A program made the position numbers and the translations under genes. From Paraburkholderia monticola (GTDB taxonomy: Bacteria; Pseudomonadota; Gammaproteobacteria; Burkholderiales; Burkholderiaceae), in NCBI RefSeq assembly GCF_001580545.1, contig NZ_LRBG01000005.1:62001-126000 (forward strand): a DNA stretch of 64,000 nucleotides. Direction: 5' to 3'. The notes under the pieces were generated by a model. That model did no database searches, was not told where the DNA came from, and was given only the letters and a program-made list of their open reading frames with translations. This document shows, piece after piece, positions 52,885 to 63,466 of this stretch. Numbering within the stretch: position 1 is the stretch's first letter; each line of letters begins with the position of its first letter.

Positions 52885-54180
52885 ATGATTTTTGCTCCCA
52901 GCCTGCTCTGGCTCACGACGGCTCTGCTGTTTTTCGCGCCCGCGGTCAATCTGATCTGGCGCGGCGGCACCGGCTACTGCTTTTTCGCACTCGTCGCGCT
53001 CGCGCTCGGCGCGGCCATCGCCAACCGGCGCATGCCGGGCTATTTCTCCGCCTTGCGCACCTACCGTTGGTACACGATCGGCATGCTCGCGTTCGTCGTC
53101 GGCATCGGCGCGCAGCAACTGGTGCTGGGCTACTGGCTGCCACGCGAGTTCGACTCGGTGTCGCGTTTCATGTTTGCGCTGCTGGTGTTCCTGCTTCTGC
53201 GGCAATTGCCGTCGCGCAATCTGCGCATGATCGGCTGGGGCTGCGCGGCCGGCGCGCTCGCGGTCGGGGTGTGGGCGTTCATCGCTCAGCCGCCCGGCGG
53301 CTGGACCGACGCGCACCGCCTGAACAACTCGTACACGAACGCGATTCCGTTCGGCGATACCGCCCTGCTGCTCGCGTTCCTGTCGGTGTTCACGCTCGGC
53401 TGGGACAATCCGCGCGACTGGCGCGTGCTGGCGCCGCGCGTCCTCGCGCTGGTGTCGGGCGGCTATGCGTCGTTTCTGTCGGGCACGCGTGGCGGCTGGC
53501 TCGCAGTGCCCATGTTCGTCGTGCTGCTCGGCATGCAGTACCACTGGTTCACGCACAAGAAGCGCCTCGTGATCGCGACGCTCGCGATCGTGATCGCGGC
53601 AGGCGGGCTGCTGTCCACTGAACGGGTGCAGAAGCGCTTAGCCGAGGTGCCGAGCGATGTATCGATGATGCACAGGGGCGACGACAACACGGCCACCGGC
53701 CTGCGCTTCGAACTGTGGAACGCATCGCGGATGATGTTCAAACGGCACCCGGCGTGGGGCATCGGCAAGGGCCACCTGGTCGACGAGCTCGGCGTGATGG
53801 CCAAACGTGGCGAAGTCAAAGCCGAGATCGTCAACGAACGCGCGCATAGCGACTTTTTCTCGACGCTCGCCGAGATGGGTGCGGTCGGCGTGATCTGTCT
53901 GCTATTGCTCTACTACGGGATGGCGGTGTATTTCTGGCGCCACCGGCACGCGAGCGATCCGGCGATTCGCGCCGCGTCGTACGCGGGTCTCGCGGTCGCG
54001 ACGAGCACGGTAATCTTCGGGCTCACGATCGACGTGCTGGTCCCGATCATGGTCACGGTGCTGCTCGCCTTGCTGGTGGCGACGCTTCTGGCGGTGATCG
54101 ATGCGCGCAAACGCGAGTTGCGAAGCGAAGCCCCCACCACGCCGGCGGCGCTGGTGCGCGAAACGCTGTCGCGCGATTGA
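52885..54180 (+). CDS. O-antigen ligase family protein
   Basis: The 431-residue polytopic protein has ten to twelve helices and the Wzy_C/WaaL features: SGTRGGWLAVPMF before a large periplasmic loop and ERAHSDFFSTLAEMGAVG in that loop, containing the conserved His. It would join O-polysaccharide from undecaprenyl diphosphate to lipid A-core at the periplasmic face. A polymerase role (Wzy) cannot be excluded from sequence alone, but the company of core glycosyltransferases and msbA favours ligase. Confidence 0.82.
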   Translation: MIFAPSLLWLTTALLFFAPAVNLIWRGGTGYCFFALVALALGAAIANRRMPGYFSALRTYRWYTIGMLAFVVGIGAQQLVLGYWLPREFDSVSRFMFALLVFLLLRQLPSRNLRMIGWGCAAGALAVGVWAFIAQPPGGWTDAHRLNNSYTNAIPFGDTALLLAFLSVFTLGWDNPRDWRVLAPRVLALVSGGYASFLSGTRGGWLAVPMFVVLLGMQYHWFTHKKRLVIATLAIVIAAGGLLSTERVQKRLAEVPSDVSMMHRGDDNTATGLRFELWNASRMMFKRHPAWGIGKGHLVDELGVMAKRGEVKAEIVNERAHSDFFSTLAEMGAVGVICLLLLYYGMAVYFWRHRHASDPAIRAASYAGLAVATSTVIFGLTIDVLVPIMVTVLLALLVATLLAVIDARKRELRSEAPTTPAALVRETLSRD

Positions 54181-54238
54181 TTCGAGCGGACATGGCGGCC
54201 GGCGCGCGCAGCGCCGCCCTCATCGCCCCTCATCGCCC

Positions 54239-55333
54239 TCATCCCCGCGTGAACACCTCGTAAAGCGCCGCGACGTGCGCGTCGACGCTCGGGTCGTACA
54301 CGAGGCTCTCGCGCGGCGCCGCGATCCGCGCAGCGCCGCTCCTGGCGCGTTCCACCGCCTGCCCGATCGCGCGCTCGAAACTGCCCGCGGCCTGCCGCGA
54401 GAACTCGATCTTCGCCGCGCCGATCACGGTCTCCGCCGAGCCGACGTTCTCGGCGATCACAAGCGGCGTGCCGCACATCACCGACTCGACGCCGACGAGC
54501 CCAAACGGCTCGTACGCCGACGCGACCACCGTGAAATCGGCGGCCGCGAACAGCTTCTCAATTTCCTTGCTATAGCCCGCGTAACGGATCGTGTCGCTGG
54601 TCTTCGGCACCGGGCGCCCTACGACGACGAGGCAGACCGGCAGCGTCGTGCGCGAGAAAAACGCTTCGAGCAGCGCATAGCCCTTGCGCTCGTGACTCGT
54701 CGACGAGAACACGAACATCACGCGATCGTCGGGCACGCCCAGCTGGCGGCGCACGGCGGCGCGCGCGCTGGCGTCGAGCGGCTTGAAGCGCGCGGTGTCG
54801 ACCGGCGGATACAGCACGTCGATGCGCGCGGCCGGCACCTGATAGAAGCGCTGCAACTCGCGGCTCATCAATTGCGAATGCGCGACGATCGAACGCGCCC
54901 GCGTGTAGACGCGCCGCTCGAGCTCGATCTGCCATTCGTCGCTGCGGCGCGGCGCGCGACCCGCGGCTTCGAGCGAACCCGGATGCGTGCCGCCGCACAA
55001 GGCGACGTCGGCATACGTCGAGTGATTGATCGAGAACACGCACGCCGGGCGATGGCGCTTCAGACGCTGCTTCAGACGCCAGTCGAACGCGAGGTTGCGC
55101 AGCTTGCGCGGCGCCCAGCGCACGTTGAGCGGCTGCGCCTCGATCCATGCGGCTTCAGGCAGCGCGGGGTCTATCTCGCGCGCGAACAGCGTCGGGCGCA
55201 GACCCAGCCGATGCAGGCCGGCGATCACATCGCGCGTGTAGCGCTCGGCGCCGCCGCTGTTCTTCAGCGCCTGGGCGGTCAGCGCGAGGTCGGTGAGGGG
55301 ACGGCGGTTCGGGTCGCGGGTCGGCTCTGACAA
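54239..55333 (-). CDS. Family 4 glycosyltransferase (LPS core type)
   Basis: About 364 residues from TTG 55333. The N-terminal domain holds the acceptor motif KNSGGAERYTRDV and the C-terminal GT-B domain has SSTSHERKGYALL and the nucleotide-sugar motif EPFGLVGVESVMCGTPLV with its conserved Glu residues. It resembles WaaG-like enzymes that add a hexose to inner-core heptose. The start is uncertain: GTG 55378 is an alternative and no ATG is present near the domain start. Confidence 0.82.
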   Translation of the reverse strand: MSEPTRDPNRRPLTDLALTAQALKNSGGAERYTRDVIAGLHRLGLRPTLFAREIDPALPEAAWIEAQPLNVRWAPRKLRNLAFDWRLKQRLKRHRPACVFSINHSTYADVALCGGTHPGSLEAAGRAPRRSDEWQIELERRVYTRARSIVAHSQLMSRELQRFYQVPAARIDVLYPPVDTARFKPLDASARAAVRRQLGVPDDRVMFVFSSTSHERKGYALLEAFFSRTTLPVCLVVVGRPVPKTSDTIRYAGYSKEIEKLFAAADFTVVASAYEPFGLVGVESVMCGTPLVIAENVGSAETVIGAAKIEFSRQAAGSFERAIGQAVERARSGAARIAAPRESLVYDPSVDAHVAALYEVFTRG

Positions 55334-55536
55334 GGATCGGTCTCGGTGAGGCGCACGCGCGGATGAGGACGTGGGCACTAAGTTTCGGGGCAGCGGCAAT
55401 TGTAAAGGATGGGTTTCGCTGCGCTCAGGTCGCGGTTCCCGCGCGATGCCCGCGAGGTGCCCAGGTTCAGCGCGCGCGTCGCGCGGCCCGGCCGCCAACG
55501 GCTAGAATCTAGGCCAATCGCCTTCGTCCCGACTCC

Positions 55537-56580
55537 ATGACCGACAGCCCGACGCCCGCCGCAACCGAAGCAACCGACGCCACCGACGCCACCGCCGACA
55601 CCGCCCGCCCGCTCGTCTCGATGCTGGTGATCGCCTACAATCAGGCGCAGCAGATCGGCGACGCCGTGCGCAGCGCGCTCGCGCAAACCTACGAGCCGCT
55701 CGAGATCATCGTTTCCGACGACGCGTCCAGCGACGCCACCTTCGCCGCGATCGAAGCGGCGCTCGCCGGCTACGCAGGGCCGCATCGCGTGATCGCCCGG
55801 CGCAACGCCGTGAACCAGGGCATCAGCGCGCACCTCTCGCAACTCGCGCAACTCGCGCGCGGCGAGCTGCTGTTCGTCGCCGCCGGCGACGACATGTCGG
55901 CGCCCGAGCGCTGCGCGCGCGTGGTCGACTGCTGGCTCGCGCATGGGCGCCGCCCTGATCTGATCGCAACCGATCTGGCCGACATGGACGAAGCCGGTCA
56001 TCTGCACGAGCGCGTGAGCCCGACCGAGCTCGACCGCTATCGCAGCTTCGACGACTGGCTCGTCGAGCGTCCCTGGCTGATCGGCGCCGCGCATACGTGG
56101 TCGCGACGCCTGATCGAGCGCTTCGGGCCAATGCTGCCAGGCGCCGCGGCCGAGGATCAGATCATGGTGCTGCGCGCGATCCTCTCGGGCGGCGCGATCA
56201 GTCTGCGCGAGCCGCTGGTGCGCTACCGGCGCGGCGGCCTATCGCGCAAGCGCCGCTACCAGTCGGTCGACGAGCTGATCGCGCGGATGCGGCAAAGCAA
56301 TCGCTACGGCCTCGCGGAGCTCGCCCAGCTGCAACGCGACGCGCAGATCGCCGGGATCGGCGAACGCATGCGCGCGGCGATGGCGCCGAAGCTCGCGCGC
56401 GAGCAGTTCATTCATGCGATGTTCGAAGCGGGCAGCCTCGGCGAACGCATCGGGCTGATGACGCGCAGCGCCGGCGTGAAGCTCGGCTTGCGGATTCGGA
56501 TGTTCCTGTATGCGAGTTGTCCGGCGGTCTATGCGCCGGGCATCTGGATCAAGCGGGTCGTGCGCGGTAGAAAGGTCTGA
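55537..56580 (+). CDS. Family 2 glycosyltransferase
   Basis: The 347-residue protein has a GT-A domain beginning VSMLVIAYNQAQQIGDAV, with IIVSDDASSDAT and the DxD-like AAGDDMSAP. The first 25 residues are a Thr/Asp/Ala-rich lead with ATD repeats. The C-terminal 100 residues are basic and amphipathic. It lies between the GT4 gene and msbA and is most likely an LPS or glycan glycosyltransferase. Confidence 0.85.
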   Translation: MTDSPTPAATEATDATDATADTARPLVSMLVIAYNQAQQIGDAVRSALAQTYEPLEIIVSDDASSDATFAAIEAALAGYAGPHRVIARRNAVNQGISAHLSQLAQLARGELLFVAAGDDMSAPERCARVVDCWLAHGRRPDLIATDLADMDEAGHLHERVSPTELDRYRSFDDWLVERPWLIGAAHTWSRRLIERFGPMLPGAAAEDQIMVLRAILSGGAISLREPLVRYRRGGLSRKRRYQSVDELIARMRQSNRYGLAELAQLQRDAQIAGIGERMRAAMAPKLAREQFIHAMFEAGSLGERIGLMTRSAGVKLGLRIRMFLYASCPAVYAPGIWIKRVVRGRKV

Positions 56581-56688
56581 AGACGACGCTCGGGTCTGGC
56601 GGTGACTGGCGACGCGGGCCGTATAGGCCGACCCGTCGCAGGGGCTCCGGCAAAGCGCACCAGTGCCCCACATCCGCCATGCGACGGT

Positions 56689-58482
56689 TCAGGCCGCGCT
56701 CTGCTGGAACTGGATTCGATGCAGATGCGCGTACAAACCGTCGTGCTGGAGCAGCTCGCGATGGCTGCCGCACTCGACGATCCGCCCCGCCTCCATCACG
56801 AGGATGCGGTCGGCGCGCTCGATCGTCGACAGCCGGTGCGCGATCACGAGTGTGGTGCGGCCCTTCATCAGCGTTTCGAGCGCCGCCTGCACATGGCGTT
56901 CGGACTCGGAATCGAGCGCGGAAGTCGCTTCGTCGAGAATCAGGATCGGCGCGTCCTTGTAGATCGCACGGGCGATCGCGAGACGCTGGCGCTGGCCGCC
57001 CGAGAGCATCATGCCGTTGTCGCCGACGAGCGTTTCGATGCCCTGCGGCATCGCCTGCACGGTGTCCCACAGGTTCGCCGCGCGCAGCGCCGCCTTGACC
57101 TTCTCCGCATTGACCTCCTGACCGTACGCGACGTTGTGCGCGATCGTGTCGTTGAACAGCACGACGTCCTGGCTCACCATCGCGATCTGGCTGCGCAACG
57201 CGTGCAGGTCGTATTCGGGCAACGCGACGCCGTCGACCAGAATCGCGCCACCGGTCGGATCGAAGAAGCGCGGCAGCAGGTTCACGAGCGTGGTCTTGCC
57301 GCTGCCCGACGGGCCCGCGAGCGCGACCATCTCGCCCGGCGCGACCTTGAACGACACCTGGTCGAGCGTGTGACGGTTGTGCGTCGAGTTCGTGCCGTAG
57401 TGGAACGACACGTCGCGGAATTCGACCTCGCCGCGCGCACGCGCGAGCGGCTTGCCGCCGCCCTTCGGCTCGGCCGGTTCGTCGATCAGGCCGAAGATCA
57501 GCTCGGCCGCTGTCATGCCGCGCTGCAGCGGCTGGTTCACGTCCATCAGATGCTTGAGCGGCGAGATGATCAGCAGCATCGACGTGACGAACGCGACGAA
57601 GCCGCCGACCGTCGTCTGATCCGACGACGACTGCACCACCGCGATCGTGATCACGACCGCGAGCGCGATCGACGCGAGGAACTGCGTCAACGGCTGCGCG
57701 AGGCCGCCGGACACCGTCATGCGCATCGCGTAGCCGCGCAGGCGCCGGCTCATCTCGGTGAAGCGGTCCATCTCGTACTGCTCGCCGTTATGCACCTTGA
57801 CGACCTTGTAGCCGCCCACGGTCTCCTCGACGATGTACGAAAGCTCGTTCGTCAGCAACTGATGCTCACGGTTCAGGCGCCGCAGCCGGCGATTGATCTT
57901 GCCGACCAGCCAGCCGATGCCCGGCAGCAGCACCGCGACGATCAGCGTCAGGCGCCAGTTCAGATAGAACAGATAGCCGAGCAGGAAGATCACCGTCAGC
58001 GAGTCGCGCACGAGCGTGACCATCACGCTCAGCAGCACGTTCAGGATCTGGTTGACCTCGAAGACGATCGCGTTGATGACCGTGCTCGCGGTTTCGCGCT
58101 GAAAGAACGCGACGCTCGTGTGGATCATGCGGTCGAACATCTTCAGGCGCAGCTCGAGCAGGATCTTGTTCGACACGTACGCGAGCAGATAGCCGGACGC
58201 GTACTGCGACACGCCGCGAATCAGCGCCAGGCCGATCACCGCGGCCGGCACGAGCCACTTAGTCCTGTCGACCGCATGCGCGCCGAAGCCCTTGTCGAGC
58301 AGCGGCTTGAGCAGGGCGGGAATGGCGGCGTCGGTACCGGCGCTCACCGCCATCGCGACGATCGCGCCGACCACGACCCACAGCAGCGGCTTGATGAAAG
58401 GCCACAGGCGCCGCAGGACGACGGCCGGCGACGACGCATCGCCTGAACCCATGGGTTTGCTTAACGTTGGCTTCGCGCTCAA
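56689..58482 (-). CDS. msbA: Lipid A export ATP-binding/permease protein MsbA
   Basis: The 597-residue half-transporter has six membrane helices (to about 330) and one ATPase domain with Walker [12 protein letters not shown], signature LSGGQRQR and Walker [13 protein letters not shown]. MsbA flips lipid A-core across the inner membrane. TTG 58482 has an AGGA site at good spacing and I prefer it to ATG 58452, which has none. It is flanked by LPS glycosyltransferases on both sides. Confidence 0.95.
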   Translation of the reverse strand: MSAKPTLSKPMGSGDASSPAVVLRRLWPFIKPLLWVVVGAIVAMAVSAGTDAAIPALLKPLLDKGFGAHAVDRTKWLVPAAVIGLALIRGVSQYASGYLLAYVSNKILLELRLKMFDRMIHTSVAFFQRETASTVINAIVFEVNQILNVLLSVMVTLVRDSLTVIFLLGYLFYLNWRLTLIVAVLLPGIGWLVGKINRRLRRLNREHQLLTNELSYIVEETVGGYKVVKVHNGEQYEMDRFTEMSRRLRGYAMRMTVSGGLAQPLTQFLASIALAVVITIAVVQSSSDQTTVGGFVAFVTSMLLIISPLKHLMDVNQPLQRGMTAAELIFGLIDEPAEPKGGGKPLARARGEVEFRDVSFHYGTNSTHNRHTLDQVSFKVAPGEMVALAGPSGSGKTTLVNLLPRFFDPTGGAILVDGVALPEYDLHALRSQIAMVSQDVVLFNDTIAHNVAYGQEVNAEKVKAALRAANLWDTVQAMPQGIETLVGDNGMMLSGGQRQRLAIARAIYKDAPILILDEATSALDSESERHVQAALETLMKGRTTLVIAHRLSTIERADRILVMEAGRIVECGSHRELLQHDGLYAHLHRIQFQQSAA

Positions 58483-58723
58483 GGAATCCTCTGGAAATGC
58501 GGAACAGCGAGCACGCGGCGCATGGTCGGGCCGCCGCGTGGAATATCGAAAAAGAGCATTGTAATCGGTTGAGCATGACGGCCGATGCATCGCGCCCGGC
58601 GGAAGGCGCGCAACACCTGGCGGATCGGCGCCGTGGTGCGGGGCCGGATCGGGTGTGTATACTCGCTGCTCGATCGCCGGGCCATGTCCCGCTCCGTCAC
58701 TTCGTCCTCTACGCAACTCAGGT

Positions 58724-59485
58724 ATGCAAGAAACCACTCTTGGCGTTGCCCTCATCACCCGGAACGCGGCGGCGCGGCTCGCGGAATGCCTGCAGGCCGT
58801 GGCCTTCGCCGATCAGATCGTCGTGATCGACGGCGGCAGCACCGACGGCACCGCCGACATCGCCCGCGCACACGGCGCTCGCGTCATCGAACAGACCGAC
58901 TGGCCGGGCTTCGGCCCGCAAAAGAACCGCGCCGTCGATGCGCTGACAACGAGCTGGATCCTGTCGCTCGACGCCGACGAAATCGTCACGCCGGAGCTTG
59001 CCGCATCGATTCGCGCGACGCTCGCCGCGCCCGCCGCCGACGTCTATGCGGTGGACCGCCTGTCGAGCTTCTGCGGCCAATGGGTTCATCACAGCGGCTG
59101 GTATCCGGACTGGATTCCGCGCCTGTTCAAACGCGGCACCGCGCGCTTTTCCGACGACCTCGTGCACGAGCGCCTCGTGTTCGACACGCCCGCGCAACGC
59201 CTGACCGGCAAGCTGATGCACTACTCGTACGAGGACTACGAGGGTGTGCTGCGCAAGCTCGACGCGTATTCGACGGCCGGCGCGCGGCAGCGTTACGAGG
59301 CCGGCCAAAAAGGCAGCATTCGGCTGGCGGTAGGGCGTGGCCTGTGGGCGTTCGTGCGGACCTATCTGCTGCGACGCGGATTTCTGGACGGCCGCGCCGG
59401 GCTGATGATCGCGCTGTTCAATGCGGAGACGGTCTACTACCGGTTTCTGAAGCTGGCACGTCTGGAAAAAACGGGCGGGCGGTAA
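58724..59485 (+). CDS. Family 2 glycosyltransferase (WaaE/KdtX-like)
   Basis: The 253-residue protein is of the WaaE/KdtX type, with [19 protein letters not shown] at the start, [25 protein letters not shown] containing the DxD motif, and the typical [15 protein letters not shown] and DLVHERLV segments. Relatives add a glucose to inner-core heptose I. It is divergent from msbA with a 241-bp spacer that holds no gene. Confidence 0.88.
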   Translation: MQETTLGVALITRNAAARLAECLQAVAFADQIVVIDGGSTDGTADIARAHGARVIEQTDWPGFGPQKNRAVDALTTSWILSLDADEIVTPELAASIRATLAAPAADVYAVDRLSSFCGQWVHHSGWYPDWIPRLFKRGTARFSDDLVHERLVFDTPAQRLTGKLMHYSYEDYEGVLRKLDAYSTAGARQRYEAGQKGSIRLAVGRGLWAFVRTYLLRRGFLDGRAGLMIALFNAETVYYRFLKLARLEKTGGR

Positions 59486-59553
59486 GCCAAGCCTGGCCGG
59501 ACCGGGCCGCACCACTCGGCACCGGCCAACCACATCCTCGCCATCGACCTCGC

Positions 59554-62500
59554 TCAATACACGATCTCGATCGAGCTGCCGGCAAACTCGCCGCGCAGCG
59601 CGGCGAGCAGCTCATCGGTCGGCTTCACGCGCCACGCATCGCCGAGACGCATTTCGCCTTGCGCATGCTCGCTGCGATAGACGACCTGCACCGCGAGCCC
59701 GTTCGGAATCTGCACCGCCTGCCGCTGACGTCCACCATCGCCGCCGAAGCCGCCCCGCCCGCCACCGCTGCCGCCGTTACCCCGCGAGGCGGCCGCCGGC
59801 GCGGCTGCCGCAGGCGGCTGGTCCTTGCCCGCGGTGTGCGCTTCGAGCACCCGGCGCAACGCCTGCGCGTCCGCGTTGCCGTTCATCTGCACCTTGACCG
59901 AGTCAGCGTAGCGGCAGCGCGCGCGGCCGAGATCCATCACCGTTTCGACGGTGAAGCGGATGCCGCCGGTGAACGCGTCGTTACGCGCCTGGCCCTGCAC
60001 GACCAGCAGTTCGTCTTCCTTGAACAGTTGCTTGTGCTCTTCGAAGACCTCGTTGAAGACCGTCACTTCGCATTGGCCCGTGCCGTCGTCGAGCAGCGCG
60101 ATCAGCATCTTGCCGCGCTGGGTCATCTGCGTGCGCAGCGACACGATCACGCCCGCGACCAGCTTGTCGCGCCCTTCCTTCAGCTCGCCGATCTTCTGGC
60201 GCACGAAGCGGCGCACTTCGTCCTTGTACGCGTCGAACAGGTGGCCCGACAGATAGAAGCCCAGTGCCGCCTTTTCTTCCTGCAGCTTGCGCTTTTCCGG
60301 CCACTCGGGTTCGTCGACGAGTTCGTGGCCTTGCGACGGCGCGTCGCCCATGTCGAACAGACCCGCCTGCAGCGCATTGGCGGCCGCCTGCTCGGCCGCT
60401 TCCATCGCGAGCGAGACGGAGGCGATCAGCTGCGCGCGGTTCGGATGCAGCGTGTCGAACGCGCCGGCGCGAATCAGCGCCTCGATCGTGCGGCGATTGA
60501 CGATGCGCCGATCGACGCGATTGCAGAAATCGAAGATGTCGATGAAGCGACCCTCTTCGCGTGCGCGCAGGATTTCCTCGATCGCGTTCTGGCCGCTGCC
60601 CTTGATCGCGCCGAGGCCGTAGCGGATCGTGCGCGAGCGCTTGCCGTCGGCTTCGGCGACCGGCTCGAAGCGGTACGCGGACAGGTTCACGTCCGGCGGC
60701 AGCACGGCCATCTTGTTCGCGAGGCAGTCTTCGAACAGGATCTTGACCTTGTCCGTGTCGTCCATCGCGAGCGACATGTTGGCCGCCATGAATTCGGCCG
60801 GATGATGCGCCTTCAGCCACGCGGTGTAGTACGCGAGCAGCGCATACGCGGCCGCGTGCGACTTGTTGAAGCCGTAGCCCGCGAACTTCTCCATCAGGTC
60901 GAAGGTTTCGTCCGCCTTCTCGCGCGTGAGGCCGTTCTTGGCCGCGCCTTCCGCGAAAATTTCGCGGTGCTTGGCCATCTCCTCGGGCTTCTTCTTGCCC
61001 ATCGCGCGACGCAGCAGGTCGGCGCCACCGAGCGAGTAGCCGCCGATGATCTGCGCCATCTGCATCACCTGCTCCTGGTAGACCATGATGCCGTAGGTCT
61101 CTTTCAGAACAGGCTCGACGCGCGGGTCGGGATACTCGACCACCTCGCGGCCGTGCTTACGTGCACAGAAGCTCGGGATCAGGTCCATCGGACCCGGACG
61201 GTACAAGGCGACGAGCGCGATGATGTCCTCGAAGCGGTCAGGCTGCGCGTCCTTCAGCATGCCCTGCATGCCGCGGCTTTCCAGCTGGAACACGGCGACC
61301 GTGTTCGCTTTCTTCAGAATCGAGAACGACGCCGGGTCGTCGAGCGGGACCTGGCCGAGCGACCAGTCCTGCTTCGACGGATCGAGGCGGCGGATGTAGC
61401 GCTCCGCCCAATCCAGAATGGTCAGCGTGGTGAGGCCCAGAAAGTCGAACTTCACGAGGCCGACCGCTTCGACGTCGTCCTTGTCGTACTGGCTGACGAC
61501 CCCGCTTTCGTCGCCCTGTGTGTACAGCGGGCAGAAATCGGTCAGCTTGCCTGGCGCGATCAGCACGCCGCCCGCGTGCATGCCGACGTTACGCGTCAAG
61601 CCCTCCACGCGCTGCGCGAGTTCGAGCAGCTGATGCACTTCGTCTTCGTTGTCGAAGCGCTCCTGCAACAGCGGCTCTTCCTTCATCGCGTCGGCGATCG
61701 TTACGTGCTTGCCCGGCTTGAACGGGATCAGCTTCGCGATGCCGTCCGTGAACATGTAGCCGAGATCGAGCACACGGCCGATGTCGCGCACCGCCGCCTT
61801 CGCCGCCATCGTGCCGAACGTCGCGATCTGCGACACCGCATTCGCGCCGTACTTTTCCTTCACGTACTGGATCACGCGATCGCGGCCGTGCTGGCAGAAG
61901 TCGATGTCGAAGTCGGGCATCGACACCCGCTCCGGATTCAGAAAACGCTCGAACAGCAGGTTGTAGCGCAGCGGATCGAGATCGGTCACGCCAAGCGCAT
62001 AGGCGACCAGCGAGCCCGCGCCCGAACCCCGGCCCGGACCGACCGGCACGCCATTGTTTTTCGCCCAGTTGATGAAGTCCGCCACGATCAGGAAGTAGCC
62101 CGGAAAGCCCATCTTGATGATCGTGCCGCACTCGAATTCGAGGCGCTGGTAGTAAGTGGCGCGTTGCGCGTCGCGCTCGGCCTCGTCCGGATACAGTTGT
62201 TCGAGCCGCTTTTCGAGACCTTCTTTCGACAGCTGCACGAGGTAGTCGTCGAGCGACATGCCATCGGGTGTCGGAAAGAGCGGCAGCTTCGGCTTGCCGA
62301 GTTCGAGCGTCAGATTGCAGCGCCTGGCGATCTGCACCGTGTTCGCGAGCGCCGACGGAATGTCCGCGAACAGTTCGGCCATTTCCTGTTGCGAGCGGAA
62401 ATACTGCTCGGACGTAAAGCGCTTCTGGCGACGCGGATTCGCGAGAATATCGCCTTCGGAAATACACACGCGCGCTTCGTGCGCGGTGAAGTCGTCCGGC

Positions 62501-63120
62501 GTCATGAACTGCATCGGGTGCGTCGCGACGACCGGCAGTTTCAGCGATGCCGCGAGCGCGACCGCCTGCTGCACGTACTGCTCGCCGCCCGGTTGACCGC
62601 AGCGCTGCAGCTCGATATAGAAGCCGCCCGGGAACACCTTCGCCCAATGCCGCGCGTTGCGCTTGGCCGCCTCTTCGTTGCCGGCCGCCAGCGCGAGGCC
62701 GATGTCGCCCTGCTGCGCGCCCGACAACGCGAGCAACCCTTCGCCGAGACCGGATTCGAGCCAGCCGGCTTCGACTTCCGCGCGACCGCGATACTGGTTC
62801 GTCAGCGACGCCTTGCTGAGCAATTCGCAGAGGTTCAGGTAGCCGCGCCGGTCTTTGACCAGCAGCAGCAGACGCGAAGGCTTATCGCGGTCGTCCGGAT
62901 TGGTGATCCAGACGTCGCAGCCGGCAATGGGTTTGACGCCTTTGCCACGCGCTTCCTTGTAGAAACGCACGAGGCCGAATGCGTTGCCGAGGTCGGTGAG
63001 CGCGAGCGCGCCCTGACCGTCTTTGGCCGCCGCCGCGACGATGTCGTCGAGACGCACAATGCCGTCGGCAATCGAGAATTCGGAGTGAACGCGGAGATGG
63101 ACGAAGCGGGGATCTGACAT
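59554..63120 (-). CDS. dnaE: DNA polymerase III alpha subunit
   Basis: The 1188-residue replicative polymerase starts with a PHP domain ([13 protein letters not shown]), followed by the palm with the catalytic Asp residues in [15 protein letters not shown] (about 400-415), fingers, helix-hairpin-helix and OB-fold regions. Between the OB-fold and the C-terminal tau-binding part is a Pro/Ala then Gly-rich linker with [16 protein letters not shown] at about 1125-1140. ATG 63120 gives the common family N-terminus; an in-frame ATG at 63129 is possible. The very long open frame on the opposite strand is a codon-bias artefact. Confidence 0.97.
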   Translation of the reverse strand: MSDPRFVHLRVHSEFSIADGIVRLDDIVAAAAKDGQGALALTDLGNAFGLVRFYKEARGKGVKPIAGCDVWITNPDDRDKPSRLLLLVKDRRGYLNLCELLSKASLTNQYRGRAEVEAGWLESGLGEGLLALSGAQQGDIGLALAAGNEEAAKRNARHWAKVFPGGFYIELQRCGQPGGEQYVQQAVALAASLKLPVVATHPMQFMTPDDFTAHEARVCISEGDILANPRRQKRFTSEQYFRSQQEMAELFADIPSALANTVQIARRCNLTLELGKPKLPLFPTPDGMSLDDYLVQLSKEGLEKRLEQLYPDEAERDAQRATYYQRLEFECGTIIKMGFPGYFLIVADFINWAKNNGVPVGPGRGSGAGSLVAYALGVTDLDPLRYNLLFERFLNPERVSMPDFDIDFCQHGRDRVIQYVKEKYGANAVSQIATFGTMAAKAAVRDIGRVLDLGYMFTDGIAKLIPFKPGKHVTIADAMKEEPLLQERFDNEDEVHQLLELAQRVEGLTRNVGMHAGGVLIAPGKLTDFCPLYTQGDESGVVSQYDKDDVEAVGLVKFDFLGLTTLTILDWAERYIRRLDPSKQDWSLGQVPLDDPASFSILKKANTVAVFQLESRGMQGMLKDAQPDRFEDIIALVALYRPGPMDLIPSFCARKHGREVVEYPDPRVEPVLKETYGIMVYQEQVMQMAQIIGGYSLGGADLLRRAMGKKKPEEMAKHREIFAEGAAKNGLTREKADETFDLMEKFAGYGFNKSHAAAYALLAYYTAWLKAHHPAEFMAANMSLAMDDTDKVKILFEDCLANKMAVLPPDVNLSAYRFEPVAEADGKRSRTIRYGLGAIKGSGQNAIEEILRAREEGRFIDIFDFCNRVDRRIVNRRTIEALIRAGAFDTLHPNRAQLIASVSLAMEAAEQAAANALQAGLFDMGDAPSQGHELVDEPEWPEKRKLQEEKAALGFYLSGHLFDAYKDEVRRFVRQKIGELKEGRDKLVAGVIVSLRTQMTQRGKMLIALLDDGTGQCEVTVFNEVFEEHKQLFKEDELLVVQGQARNDAFTGGIRFTVETVMDLGRARCRYADSVKVQMNGNADAQALRRVLEAHTAGKDQPPAAAAPAAASRGNGGSGGGRGGFGGDGGRQRQAVQIPNGLAVQVVYRSEHAQGEMRLGDAWRVKPTDELLAALRGEFAGSSIEIVY

Positions 63121-63170
63121 GGGCGACATTGTAACCCCACCCTCGCGCGGATTTCAGGTCAAAACGGCGC

Positions 63171-63247
63171 GTTGGCCATCCGGCCAGGACGCGCTCGGCG
63201 AGCGCGCTGTTTGCGCTAGCGCAACCCGTTGGCCATTCGGCCAGGGC
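63171..63247. repeat. Two 20-bp near-identical direct repeats upstream of dnaE
   Basis: GTTGGCCATCCGGCCAGGAC (63171-63190) recurs as a copy with two changes at 63228-63247. Each copy is itself partly palindromic (TGGCC..GGCCA). They lie in the 346-bp divergent region between dnaE and trhO and could be regulator sites. Confidence 0.75.
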
Positions 63248-63353
63248 GGGCAAAATGCCGGGTTGAGGGATAATAGCGGTTTCGCCTGTTTCGACGTGGC
63301 CATCTCCCTGGCAAAGTGCGCGGCAAACCCCGCGCCAAATCACGGGTCTTATG

Positions 63354-63408
63354 GGGGACGTAACAGCGGGGACGTAACAGCGGGGGACGCAACAGTGGCG
63401 GACGCAAC
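63354..63408. repeat. Degenerate 14-15-bp tandem repeat before trhO
   Basis: Four consecutive units of the form GGGGGACG(T/C)AACAGC cover this stretch, with slight length and base variation. They lie about 60 bp upstream of the trhO ATG and are non-coding. Confidence 0.75.
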
Positions 63409-63466
63409 CGCGACTACGCCACCCGCCGTCCCTCGCCACGCCGGCCATCTTTACCGCTGGACACAC

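Noticed and set aside
58585..63117. A 1510-codon open frame on the plus strand opposite dnaE
   Set aside because: It is antisense to a full-length DnaE with all motifs; long antisense frames are expected from strong GC third-position bias, and its composition (His/Arg/Asp-rich) is that of a shadow.
63354..63408. Possible CRISPR-like repeat
   Set aside because: Units are 14-15 bp, contiguous without spacers, and degenerate.
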